A stretch of DNA of 64,000 nt from Listeria ilorinensis. GTDB lineage: Bacteria > Bacillota > Bacilli > Lactobacillales > Listeriaceae. The stretch's first letter is position 1, and every line of letters starts with the position of its first letter. Under the pieces are notes generated by a model. It saw only the letters and a list, made by a program, of their open reading frames with translations. It was not told the origin of the DNA and ran no database searches. Both the position numbers and the translations under genes were made by a program. The stretch is taken from assembly GCF_913566895.1 (NCBI RefSeq), contig NZ_CAJYCN010000001.1, positions 288,413 to 352,412 of the forward strand. Direction: 5' to 3'. Below are positions 30,845-41,021 of this stretch, in pieces.

Positions 30845-30856
30845 ATTTTATAGTAA

Positions 30857-32329
<1,473 letters not shown>

Positions 32330-32352
32330 TCGATACGACAGAATAAATCTGC

Positions 32353-32403
32353 AAACCGGCTTTCTTCAGCTAATATCTAGCTGTTAGAAAGTCGGTTTTT
32401 TTG
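32353..32403 (+). terminator. bglA terminator
   Basis: AAACCGGCTTTC (32353-32364) pairs with GAAAGTCGGTTT (32387-32398), with one G-T pair, followed by T. Confidence 0.8.
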
Positions 32404-32568
32404 TACTGAAATTCAATAAATAAACGGAGTGGAATGAGGAAGTGAGTGTTTGTACTTCTAACTAAAAGACATTCAAGAAACCCATATCAATCGCTATTTT
32501 ATCCCTTTTTGATTCATAAAAAATCATTTGCATAGTGAGCGCTTCGCTTTAAATGCAGAAGCGTAGAG

Positions 32569-32618
32569 TTGCTTTTCTGTTAAATTAAAGATATTATAGA
32601 TCTGTTAAGTCTTTAATT
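32569..32618 (+). promoter_or_regulatory. promoter and inverted repeat of the Rrf2-methyltransferase gene
   Basis: TTGCTT (32569-32574), 17 bases, TATTAT (32592-32597). Perfect 9-bp inverted repeats AATTAAAGA (32583-32591) and TCTTTAATT (32610-32618) flank the -10 box and start site, a good candidate for autoregulation. Confidence 0.6.
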
Positions 32619-32629
32619 GAGGTGAGAAA

Positions 32630-33622
32630 ATGAAATACTCAAAAGCAACCGATTATGCTTTACATACTGTGGCTTATTTAGCAACTAAGCCAGAAGGAGA
32701 AACTGTCGGTGTTCGTGAAATAGCAGAAGCACAAAAAGTTTCACCAACCTATCTTTCTAAAGTGTTGACAATGCTCGTAAAAGCTGGTTTTATAGAATCT
32801 GCAACAGGTGTAAAAGGTGGTTATAGAAGTACACAGGATTTGAAAAAATTAACTTTTCTCGAAGTGATTCAGGCTGTAGAAGGAACAACACCATTATTTT
32901 CATGTGAAATGCCGCATGAGACTGCCGACCTGCATAAAAATTGTCGTATTCAAGCTATTTTGAATGCGGCTGAGCAAAAAATGAATCAACACCTGGGTAA
33001 ACAAACAATTGGCCATCTTATAAGCAGTCAGTATCACCATTCAAAACATGATCAAGCAGATAAAACAGCGAAAATCGTTGCAGCGCTGGAATCTCCTGAA
33101 CGAAAAGCGACCTTACCTCCGGAAAAATTTCTAGCAATGCTACCACTTGATCGCATGAGTGATTTGTTAGATTTAGGGGCAGGAAGCGGATATCTGACAT
33201 TTCCAGCAGCTAAAATGACAGATGGAAAAGTATACGCACTGGATATTAACCCAACAATGTTAAGTATTTTGGCTGAGAGAGCTAAAGTCAATGAAATCCG
33301 TAATGTAGAAATTTTAAAAGGAAGCGCCGATCAAATACCTTTACCAGATGAAAAGGTGGATGCCGTGATGGCTTCCCTAATTTTGCATGAAGTGACCTCA
33401 TTAGACCAAGTTTTGCAGGAAATTTCACGTATTTTAAAAACAGGGGGCTGTTTCGCTTGTATCGAATTTGAAAAAAATACGGAGGCCGGTCCACCAATGC
33501 ATATACGTATCAGTGCTACGGAGATGGAACAAGCGGCTCAAGTGAATGGCTTTAAAATCATCCGAAAAGAATATTTGAATGATGAATTATATGTGCTGAT
33601 TTGTGAAAAAGCTAAAAAATAG
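32630..33622 (+). CDS. Rrf2-family regulator fused to a SAM methyltransferase
   Basis: A 330-residue two-domain protein. Residues 1-135 are an Rrf2 winged helix (ATDYALHTVAYLA, VSPTYLSKVLTMLVKAGFIESATGVKGGY) with two cysteines (about 92 and 105), which could hold an iron-sulphur cluster or sense redox. Residues 160-330 are a class I SAM methyltransferase: DLGAGSGYLTFPA (about 181), YALDINP, and VDAVMASLILHEV. The usual Rrf2 protein has only the first part, so this one may couple sensing to methylation. It stands alone with its own promoter and terminator. Confidence 0.85.
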   Translation: MKYSKATDYALHTVAYLATKPEGETVGVREIAEAQKVSPTYLSKVLTMLVKAGFIESATGVKGGYRSTQDLKKLTFLEVIQAVEGTTPLFSCEMPHETADLHKNCRIQAILNAAEQKMNQHLGKQTIGHLISSQYHHSKHDQADKTAKIVAALESPERKATLPPEKFLAMLPLDRMSDLLDLGAGSGYLTFPAAKMTDGKVYALDINPTMLSILAERAKVNEIRNVEILKGSADQIPLPDEKVDAVMASLILHEVTSLDQVLQEISRILKTGGCFACIEFEKNTEAGPPMHIRISATEMEQAAQVNGFKIIRKEYLNDELYVLICEKAKK

Positions 33623-33658
33623 CGGAGAGAGGGATAGGCCCCTCCCCGCTATTTTTCT
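33617..33658. terminator. bidirectional terminator after the Rrf2 fusion
   Basis: AAATAGCGG and CCGCTATTT form a long GC-rich stem shared by the fusion gene and the LPXTG gene, whose stop codon lies in its edge. Confidence 0.8.
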
Positions 33659-36600
33659 ATTTAGAAGTATTTTTTCTCATGATGCCTACTAATCCTAAAA
33701 GAATCATGATACCAATCCATACATACAAAGCAGAGTCATGATCACCAGTATGAGGCAAGACATTTTTTTCCTGGATGGTCAATTTTTGTCCAGAACTGCC
33801 AGATGCTTGTCCAGAACTGTTATCAGGAGCATGACCACCATTTTGTCGGCTATACTCGAAAATGACCGTTTGTGGTGCAAATGTGATTTTTCCAGACATA
33901 TTGGCTGGTTCTTTAACAAGCGTATAATCCGGAATACTTTTTGCTTTTGCTGCATATGGATCATTAAGTTTCCCTGTTAGTGTTTCAGAAGCAGCGATTT
34001 CTTTTTTGGTTAATTGATCAATATGTTTTACCGTAACAGGTGCCGCAGTATTGTCGAGCAGCACCGCTACAGCCGCCGTTTCAGTGGCCTGAAGACCATT
34101 CGCGGCCAGAGCAAATGAATTGTTGGCTGCCCGTTTATTTGCAGGTATCTCCTGATCAAGTAGTTCAGTGGCGATCTCTTTTTCTGAAGGTGTTTTTAAA
34201 GTGAAATCAATCGTAATATTGCTTCCGTTTGCCCATTCTACACCATCTTTCAGTTCGATCAAGAAAGAATGAATCGAATTCCAGTCGGTCACTTGATCTG
34301 CGGTAACAAACGCGGCATCATCTACATCGGCCGGATCGACGAGTGGTGCTGCCGTGGTAGGATATTGAGTATGTTTATCCAAAATCCCTGTACGCTTAGG
34401 ATTTTTTGATGTGCTGTATTTAACAATTACCTTATTTTCCCAACTTTCAGGAAGATGGATAGGCCCTGTAAGCACCATATCGAAGCGACTATTACGGTCA
34501 GAAAGATCTGTAATACCTTTATCACCAATTGATGGCAGTACATCCATCAATACCATATCGGAAATTTTTGCATCTGTCTCATTTTTTAATTGTAGCTGAT
34601 AAGCAACTTCAGAGTTCGTTGTTGCATGACCGGTTGTAGTGTATTGGCTGTCTCGGTTACCTTTTACTTTTTTAGAAACAGCTACCGTCTTGTTTTGATT
34701 GAGAAGATACTGATTAGCAGTTCTGATTCGCAAGCCATCTGTTCTCCCATCACCATTAAGATCATTATTGTCGGTCTCTAATGTTGTATCAGATAAAGTT
34801 GGCTCTCCAGAAATCGTAGGAACCCCAAAGACTTCATCTCCAATAAACCCGAACATTTCAAGCCGCATCGTAGGAACCGCATCTTTTGAGACAGAGACAG
34901 GAAGAGCTGCTGTAACCGCCTCATCAGGCAATAGTCGCGTTTCTTTCCAATGAACCTTGATCAGTTCTTGTCCGCTGCCATTATAATTACGACTAATCCG
35001 TTCCAAAGAGTAGTTCCCTGTACCACTGTCATCCCTCAATGTGACGCCGGTTGGCAGGAGGACATAACTCTCAAATGGTGCACTTAGCCTAGAAATCGAG
35101 GCTTTATTGCTTCCTAACTTAACAGTGACCGTATTATCGCCAGTGTTGACTAAATTACCATCTGTTTCAGCAAAGTTAACGAATCCTTGTACAAAACGAT
35201 GCGTGCCAGTTGGTTTAGGAAGAATTTGTACAGTCCGGGGAGCCATATAATTAGCCCAGACATCAGGCCATATAGAAGTCGTACCATCAAAAGAATTAAC
35301 TTTCCCATTTTGATCCATCCCAGAAAGTTTGACTTCCGCTTCGTTTTTTACTTGTCCCACATAACCTTCTTCAACAGTCGTATAAAAATTCATTGCTGTT
35401 CCATACATACCAGCTGGTGCATGGGTGAAATGAATCCAAACGTCACTCACCTGTTTTTCGTCCTCAAGACCTAACTGTTGTCTAGTAAACATTGTGCTAA
35501 GTGGGACATCTTCTTTGATAAGTGTCCAATCTGTATCGCCCTTATATTTCACAAGAAGATTATATGCCGGATCTGTTTTTAATTGGCCAAAGTCAAACGA
35601 AGTATTCGGTCGGAAATAAAAGTTTCCACTATAAAAATGTTCTAAATTCAAATGATCATCTATTTTGTAGTAAGCATCATAGTATTGGAAATCGAATGAA
35701 AGGGAATCATTCATCGCCGAATTAAGCAGCAGACTAAATCCTAGTTTGGCTGTATCGTAGACTTTGATGTCTGGATTTCCTGTGACCGTCGCAATCCCCC
35801 AATTAGCATCTACTGGAGCGCGATGTGCCGGGGCGTAGACGTTTCCAATAGTCGGCGGGATATCTTCAGGTGTATTGGTCGAAACAGCTACTGAGGCACT
35901 CGAGGTATCCACTTTGCTTGAAGATAATCCAATAAAATCTGTTGATACTTCAGCACTAGCTGTTACGTTCGTAAAGTTGGGCGTAGTATCCTTGAAATAT
36001 GTTCGTATCTGAAAACTTTTATTGAATAAGACATCAGCCGCTGTCTGTTCTGCATAACTGGGTGCCGCTATCTTCCATACCAGTTCCTGTCCGTTTATCT
36101 CGTCAGGCTCCGGCGTACTGTTAGTTACTCCGCGGTATTCTAAATAATCGTCAAGTATATATTTGATAGTGATTGTTGAGCCTTCGTTGATGAAAAGAGT
36201 GCCCGTTTGCTTTTTAGGAATATTTAAAGCAAATGTCCAAATTCCTGTGTCTCCTTGCGCTGGTGTATTCATCACACTATTTTCAACAATATCGAAATGA
36301 TTAGAAAGAGCCGTTGTTGCGGAAGCGTTGACAGTGGTTTTTCCTTCTTCTGCAACTTCTTCAGAAAGATTATCGGCTGTAAAAACCGCTTTTACAAGCA
36401 GTTCCGTTCCGTTTGTCATCTGCCCATTTGTTGTATTTAACTTTAAAACGACTTTTTGTGAAAAACCACTTTCGAGGGTACCAAGTTTATAAATCAATTG
36501 ATGCTTTGCACGGTCATAGGTCGGTGTCACATTTGCAATTTTCAATTCAGCCAGATTTTGGTTGAAAGATGCTTCAGCTGGGAGATTAATCTTGATTTGA

Positions 36601-36983
36601 GAATTTGTATAGCGTGTATTAGGCCCAGTAATCATTAAAAAAAGATTGAAATTGGCTATTTGCCCAGATTCAATGTTTTCTTTTTGTGCATCGAGACTAA
36701 AATCTCCTGAATAATTCCCTGTAGGAAAACTTTTTGGGGCAACAGGCGCTTTCTCCGATTCTGGACCGGTTACATTATTTTTTGTATTTAAATCAGACTT
36801 TTGAACAGAGTTTTCGGGTATACTTTCATCTTGTTGATCAGTAGTGTCATCTTCTGACTGAGTAGCTTCTGTTTGTGACTCGGCATTGGTATTAGACGAT
36901 TCAGCAAATACATATCCCGGAATTTGTGAAAAAATAAGCAAGCCTATAAGCATAAAACAACACCATTTTTGTAATTTTTTCAT
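33657..36983 (-). CDS. LPXTG cell-wall-anchored surface protein
   Basis: A 1108-residue secreted protein. A signal peptide (about 1-27) is followed by an acidic, serine/threonine-rich spacer. Several beta-rich repeats of adhesin-like folds fill the middle. A calcium-binding-like loop DLNGDGRTDG is near residue 745, and a MucBP-like domain (VTVKHIDQLTKKEIAASETL and onwards) lies near 1000-1065. The sortase signal LPHTG is at 1076-1080, followed by a hydrophobic span and the RKNTSK tail. Sortase A would attach it to peptidoglycan. It is not an internalin; no leucine-rich repeats are seen. A Crp/Fnr regulator lies just upstream. Confidence 0.9.
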   Translation of the reverse strand: MKKLQKWCCFMLIGLLIFSQIPGYVFAESSNTNAESQTEATQSEDDTTDQQDESIPENSVQKSDLNTKNNVTGPESEKAPVAPKSFPTGNYSGDFSLDAQKENIESGQIANFNLFLMITGPNTRYTNSQIKINLPAEASFNQNLAELKIANVTPTYDRAKHQLIYKLGTLESGFSQKVVLKLNTTNGQMTNGTELLVKAVFTADNLSEEVAEEGKTTVNASATTALSNHFDIVENSVMNTPAQGDTGIWTFALNIPKKQTGTLFINEGSTITIKYILDDYLEYRGVTNSTPEPDEINGQELVWKIAAPSYAEQTAADVLFNKSFQIRTYFKDTTPNFTNVTASAEVSTDFIGLSSSKVDTSSASVAVSTNTPEDIPPTIGNVYAPAHRAPVDANWGIATVTGNPDIKVYDTAKLGFSLLLNSAMNDSLSFDFQYYDAYYKIDDHLNLEHFYSGNFYFRPNTSFDFGQLKTDPAYNLLVKYKGDTDWTLIKEDVPLSTMFTRQQLGLEDEKQVSDVWIHFTHAPAGMYGTAMNFYTTVEEGYVGQVKNEAEVKLSGMDQNGKVNSFDGTTSIWPDVWANYMAPRTVQILPKPTGTHRFVQGFVNFAETDGNLVNTGDNTVTVKLGSNKASISRLSAPFESYVLLPTGVTLRDDSGTGNYSLERISRNYNGSGQELIKVHWKETRLLPDEAVTAALPVSVSKDAVPTMRLEMFGFIGDEVFGVPTISGEPTLSDTTLETDNNDLNGDGRTDGLRIRTANQYLLNQNKTVAVSKKVKGNRDSQYTTTGHATTNSEVAYQLQLKNETDAKISDMVLMDVLPSIGDKGITDLSDRNSRFDMVLTGPIHLPESWENKVIVKYSTSKNPKRTGILDKHTQYPTTAAPLVDPADVDDAAFVTADQVTDWNSIHSFLIELKDGVEWANGSNITIDFTLKTPSEKEIATELLDQEIPANKRAANNSFALAANGLQATETAAVAVLLDNTAAPVTVKHIDQLTKKEIAASETLTGKLNDPYAAKAKSIPDYTLVKEPANMSGKITFAPQTVIFEYSRQNGGHAPDNSSGQASGSSGQKLTIQEKNVLPHTGDHDSALYVWIGIMILLGLVGIMRKNTSK

Positions 36984-37075
36984 GACTCCCTCTCCTTTTA
37001 CTTTATAATGTAAGTGTATCCAATTGGAGAGAGATGAATCGTTTCGATGATACCAAAACTAGGGTAGAATTCAAA

Positions 37076-37093
37076 TATAATGTGAACAATATA
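37076..37093. promoter_or_regulatory. imperfect palindrome between the surface protein and Crp/Fnr genes
   Basis: TATAATGTGAACAATATA matches its reverse complement at 14 of 18 positions and contains a TGTGA half-site of Crp/Fnr type. It lies about 95 bases upstream of the surface protein gene. Binding by the neighbouring regulator is a guess. Confidence 0.35.
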
Positions 37094-37119
37094 ACTTTAT
37101 TTTTAGTATTTTAGTAAAA

Positions 37120-37791
37120 TTAACGACAATTTGTCGATGATTTACGTAATTCTTCTATTTTTGATATGGAGATAGGTCTTGTTTGAGTAATGATTCCCTG
37201 TTTGAGCATGTCATTTAGAGCAATCGTAATCCGAGAACGGCTGGATTGAGCTAGGTTGGCAAGTATTTGATGGCTGATGAATTCAGGTAATGTTATAGAA
37301 GCAGAAGAGGTATCTAAATCAAAGATCCGTATGATATCAAGCATGACATTTGCCAATTTGAGTGTGGGACTACCATTAACAATAGCGTATCGATGCGTTA
37401 AATAAAGATATTGAGTGCTGATTTGTTCTAAAATTGCGTGAAAAAATTTAGGCTCGGCATACAAGTGATCTAGTAAATAATCCTGTTCAATCAGGATCAC
37501 TTTACACTGTGTGGCAGCAGTGACTTTATAGGAAAGCGTCACAGATGGCTGATTTTCCAATAACAGCTCAATTCCAAAAAAATCATTGTTCTTCAATAAT
37601 TGATAATAAGAATTTGTTTTTTGATTTGATTGACTTTCGATTGTGACTACACCGTCTAAAACAATACCAAAAGCGGGTGTAATAGTATTACTTTTTACAG
37701 ATTGAAAAATAATTTCTCCCTTTTTGAATTTTTTCTGTTGGAAATATTCTGGAAATAAATCTAACTGAAGAAAGTTTAATAAATTTTGCAT
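37120..37791 (-). CDS. Crp/Fnr-family transcriptional regulator
   Basis: A 223-residue regulator with a cyclic-nucleotide-binding-like beta barrel (FKKGEIIFQSVKSN, GIVLDGVVTIESQS, LLKNNDFFGIELLLENQ) and a C-terminal winged helix (FISHQILANLAQSSRSRITIALNDMLKQG). PrfA of Listeria belongs to this family, but this is a distant member and is not called PrfA. The ATG at 37791 is chosen because AAAAGGAGGG lies 5 bases before it; the earlier in-frame ATG overlaps that site. It precedes the surface protein gene on the same strand. Confidence 0.85.
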   Translation of the reverse strand: MQNLLNFLQLDLFPEYFQQKKFKKGEIIFQSVKSNTITPAFGIVLDGVVTIESQSNQKTNSYYQLLKNNDFFGIELLLENQPSVTLSYKVTAATQCKVILIEQDYLLDHLYAEPKFFHAILEQISTQYLYLTHRYAIVNGSPTLKLANVMLDIIRIFDLDTSSASITLPEFISHQILANLAQSSRSRITIALNDMLKQGIITQTRPISISKIEELRKSSTNCR

Positions 37792-37941
37792 CAAATCCCT
37801 CCTTTTCATGTATGTTTGTTAAACTAATAACCTAATTATAATAAATATCCAATAATAATTAAAGGTAATGTGTTTTTTATTACAATTTATTTGAAAGAGA
37901 CCTCTATAAAATAAATGATCTAAAAAATTTCAAAAAAAGTC

Positions 37942-37970
37942 TTGCAACCGTTTTCTCTATATGTTATAGT
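37942..37970 (+). promoter_or_regulatory. PTS operon promoter with overlapping cre
   Basis: TTGCAA (37942-37947), 17 bases, TATAGT (37965-37970). TGCAACCGTTTTCT (37943-37956) matches 12 of 14 positions of the CcpA site and covers the -35 and spacer, so glucose repression is likely. Confidence 0.75.
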
Positions 37971-37982
37971 TAACTCATCACA

Positions 37983-38086
37983 AAGGATTGTTACCAATTC
38001 ATTGGGCAAAACCTAAGCTGATTTGTAGGACACGTGTATATAATTACGCGAATGAGTCCTCGAATGAGTTTAGGTTTTTCTTTTTG
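37983..38086 (+). promoter_or_regulatory. LicT/BglG-type antitermination leader (RAT and terminator)
   Basis: The ribonucleic antiterminator starts with GGATTGTTACCAA and ends with GGGCAAAACC, the pattern recognised by BglG/LicT/SacT proteins. It overlaps a terminator whose arms AAACCTAA (38008-38015) and TTAGGTTT (38070-38077) enclose an inner hairpin AGGAC/GTCCT, followed by TTTTTCTTTTT. No antiterminator gene is found in the window. Confidence 0.85.
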
Positions 38087-38118
38087 CCCAAAAATTAAAA
38101 AGGAAAGAAGGTAAAAAC

Positions 38119-40023
38119 ATGAAATATGAACAGTTAGCCAAGGACATACTAAAAAATGTCGGTGGCACAGAGAACATCAATAGTGTATTTCATTGCATCA
38201 CTCGGTTGCGTTTTAAACTGAAAGATGAGAAAATTGCGAACACTGAGGCGCTTGAAAAAATGGATGGCGTTATCTCAGTTATCAAGAGCGGGGGACAATA
38301 TCAAGTCGTTATTGGCAATCATGTTCCCGATGTTTACAAGGCAGTTTTAGAGGTAGGTGGTATTTCTGCGGAAGGTAATGCAGAAGATGCTGCTCCTAGC
38401 GGCAATATTTTTAACCGCTTTATCGATATGATCTCCGGTATTTTCACACCAATTCTAGGTGTATTAGCTGCAACAGGTATGATCAAAGGTTTTGCTGCAA
38501 TGTTCGTTGCATTCGGCTGGCTCTCTACTGATTCCGGTACTTATAATATTTTATATGCTGCAGGGGACTGCTTATTCTACTTCCTGCCAATCTTCCTTGG
38601 TTACACAGCAGCGAAGAAATTCAAAGGAACACCATTCATCGGGATGGCCATTGGGGCTGCCCTTGTTTATCCGACACTTTCTGGTTTGACAGCGACAGAT
38701 CCGCTTTACACATTATTCGCTGGAACAATCTTTGAATCACCAGTTCACGTAACTTTCTTGGGAATTCCAGTTATCTTGATGACTTATTCATCTTCGGTAA
38801 TTCCAATCATCATTTCTGCTTGGTTTGCTTCTAAAGTAGAAAAATGGTTGAGCGGGATCATCCCATCTGTTGTTAAAACATTCCTTATCCCATTCTTTAC
38901 TTTACTGATTGTTGTCCCACTTACATTCATTGTGATTGGTCCAATCGCTACATGGGCAGGTCAATTGCTTGGTGCAGGTACAATGTGGGTTTACAACTTG
39001 AGCCCAATGATTGCAGGTCTACTACTTGGTGCATTCTGGCAAGTATTCGTTATCTTTGGTCTTCACTGGGGTCTTATCCCAATCGCGATCAACAACTTAA
39101 CTACATTAGGTTATGATCCAGTTCTTTCCATGAGTTTTGCGGCTTCCTTTGCACAAATCGGTGCTGTACTCGCAGTATTGATCAGAACGAAAAACAAAAA
39201 ACTCAAATCTCTTAGTGTACCAGCATTTATTTCCGGTATCTTCGGTGTAACTGAACCGGCGATTTACGGGGTTACATTACCATTGAAAAAACCATTCATC
39301 ATGAGTTGTATCGCAGCAGGTATCGGCGGTGGTATCATCGGTTTTGCAGGAACTAAAACATACATGATGGGCGGCTTGGGTATCTTTGGTATTCCAAACT
39401 TCATCAAACCAGGCTCTAATGTAGATGCCGCATTCTGGTGGATGCTAGCAGCTATCGCAATCGCATTTGTACTAGGCTTCATTCTAGTAATGATCACAGG
39501 TTTCAAAGATAAAGCAGAATCAACTGAAGAAGCAGCTCCACAAGTTCCAGAAACAGAAACTCTTATCGAACGTGAAACTCTTGTTAGCCCGATCACAGGT
39601 GAAGTAGTTTCTCTTACAAACGTAAAAGATGAAGCATTCTCTTCCGGCGCATTAGGTCGTGGTATTGCAGTTCTTCCAACAGAAGGTAAACTGTTCGCAC
39701 CAGCCTCCGGAACAGTTACAACAATTTTCCCAACAGGTCATGCAGTAGGTATTACAACGAATGATGGTGCAGAAGTATTGATGCACGTAGGTATGGATAC
39801 TGTACAACTTGAAGGTAAATTCTTTACAGCACATGTAAAACAAGGCGATAAAATCGAAGCAGGACAACTGCTAACAGAATTTAATATTGAAGAAATCACA
39901 AAAGCAGGCTATGACGTCACTACTCCAATTGTTGTAACGAACTCCGGTCAATACCTCGATGTTCTAATTGTAGATGAAAGTACTGTCAAAGTCGGCGACC
40001 GCCTAATCACTCTTGTCATTTAA
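38119..40023 (+). CDS. PTS beta-glucoside transporter, EIIBCA
   Basis: A 634-residue three-domain permease that imports and phosphorylates beta-glucosides. Residues 1-85 form EIIB, with the phosphocysteine in HCITRLRF (about 27). Residues 110-455 form EIIC with ten helices. Residues 490-634 form EIIA, with the phosphohistidine in VLMHVGMDTVQLEGK. It is controlled by a cre and by an antitermination leader. No hydrolase gene follows; bglA at 30890 can act on the product. A histidine-phosphatase lipoprotein gene lies 26 bases downstream. Confidence 0.93.
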   Translation: MKYEQLAKDILKNVGGTENINSVFHCITRLRFKLKDEKIANTEALEKMDGVISVIKSGGQYQVVIGNHVPDVYKAVLEVGGISAEGNAEDAAPSGNIFNRFIDMISGIFTPILGVLAATGMIKGFAAMFVAFGWLSTDSGTYNILYAAGDCLFYFLPIFLGYTAAKKFKGTPFIGMAIGAALVYPTLSGLTATDPLYTLFAGTIFESPVHVTFLGIPVILMTYSSSVIPIIISAWFASKVEKWLSGIIPSVVKTFLIPFFTLLIVVPLTFIVIGPIATWAGQLLGAGTMWVYNLSPMIAGLLLGAFWQVFVIFGLHWGLIPIAINNLTTLGYDPVLSMSFAASFAQIGAVLAVLIRTKNKKLKSLSVPAFISGIFGVTEPAIYGVTLPLKKPFIMSCIAAGIGGGIIGFAGTKTYMMGGLGIFGIPNFIKPGSNVDAAFWWMLAAIAIAFVLGFILVMITGFKDKAESTEEAAPQVPETETLIERETLVSPITGEVVSLTNVKDEAFSSGALGRGIAVLPTEGKLFAPASGTVTTIFPTGHAVGITTNDGAEVLMHVGMDTVQLEGKFFTAHVKQGDKIEAGQLLTEFNIEEITKAGYDVTTPIVVTNSGQYLDVLIVDESTVKVGDRLITLVI

Positions 40024-40049
40024 AAACATACTAAAAATGGGGGAGCAAG

Positions 40050-40862
40050 ATGATCAAAAAGCATATTTGGAAAGTGATGTTTGTAGTCCTCAGTTTGATG
40101 CTTGTGGCCGGATGTAGTTCAAATTCCGGCAGTAGTTCCAGTGACACCCAAGACAAATCAAAAAGTGATACAGTCACCCTTTATGTTACCCGGCACGGTA
40201 AGACCATGCTGAATACAACTGACCGCGTTCAGGGGTGGGCGGATACACCGCTTACTGAACCAGGCGTAGAAGTTGCGGATGATCTCGGCAAAGGTCTGAA
40301 AGCAGAAGGAATCAAGTTTGATGCTGCCTATTCGAGCGACTTAGGGCGTGCAAAAGAAACAGCAGAGCATGTACTGGATGCAGCCGGTCAGAAAAAACTC
40401 CCGATACAAGAAAGTGAAAAACTGCGTGAAGTTTGTTTCGGCAAATATGAGGGCGATCTAAATGCCAACATGTGGGGAGATATTGCCAAAGGGCTTGGCT
40501 ATTCTTCTCAGGATGACATGATGAAAGACTTTAGTACAGGAAAAGTGACAATTGACCAAGCAGTCGATGAGATTGTCAAACTCGATGATATGGGTATGGC
40601 AGAAAGTTATGCTACAGTTAAAGACCGCATGCAAAGTGAGCTTAAAACGATTGCTGAAAAAGCTGCCAAATCGGGCGATGAAAACGTTCTGGTTGTCAGC
40701 CATGGCATGTCGATCGGTGCTATGCTATCTGATATGACTGATAAGTATAAAGGTCAAGAACTAGAAAACGCGAGTGTCACAAAAATCCTCTATAAAGATG
40801 GCAAATTTGATGTCCAAACAATTGGCGATATGAGCTACGTGGAAAAAGGCGAAAAAGAATAA
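40050..40862 (+). CDS. histidine-phosphatase-superfamily lipoprotein
   Basis: A 270-residue lipoprotein with lipobox VAGC (about 19-22) and a serine-rich spacer. The phosphatase motif YVTRHGKTMLN (about 47-57) holds the catalytic histidine, and VVSHGMSIGAML the second. The family includes phosphoglycerate mutases and phosphatases. Being outside the membrane, it more likely dephosphorylates an external compound. It shares the PTS promoter, because no terminator is seen between them, which hints at a role in using phosphorylated or glycosylated substrates. Confidence 0.87.
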   Translation: MIKKHIWKVMFVVLSLMLVAGCSSNSGSSSSDTQDKSKSDTVTLYVTRHGKTMLNTTDRVQGWADTPLTEPGVEVADDLGKGLKAEGIKFDAAYSSDLGRAKETAEHVLDAAGQKKLPIQESEKLREVCFGKYEGDLNANMWGDIAKGLGYSSQDDMMKDFSTGKVTIDQAVDEIVKLDDMGMAESYATVKDRMQSELKTIAEKAAKSGDENVLVVSHGMSIGAMLSDMTDKYKGQELENASVTKILYKDGKFDVQTIGDMSYVEKGEKE

Positions 40863-40874
40863 TAAAATGATTGC

Positions 40875-40915
40875 AACCGCAGTTCCGGTTTTAAACAGGA
40901 ACTGCGGTTTTTAAT
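40875..40915 (+). terminator. PTS operon terminator
   Basis: AACCGCAGTTCC (40875-40886) pairs with GGAACTGCGGTT (40898-40909), followed by T. Confidence 0.85.
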
Positions 40916-40934
40916 TGTTTCACGTGAAACAATT
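40913..40934. other. parS: parS centromere-like site
   Basis: The core TGTTTCACGTGAAACA (40916-40931) is identical to the consensus bound by ParB/Spo0J. The palindrome extends perfectly to 22 bases. It lies about 40 kb from the origin, within the range where parS sites cluster. Confidence 0.9.
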
Positions 40935-41021
40935 GCAGAGTATTTTCAGAGTGTGTATGATGATTGAAAGAAGATATTCCGACCTGGATCTATTAAATTT
41001 GGAAAGAATGGGGGCAAAAAA

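Noticed and set aside
33657..36983. internalin
   Set aside because: It has an LPXTG anchor but no leucine-rich repeat or internalin cap.
37120..37791. Crp/Fnr gene as PrfA
   Set aside because: The fold is the same, but no PrfA-specific stretch or PrfA box (TTAACANNTGTTAA) was found, so the specific name is not justified.
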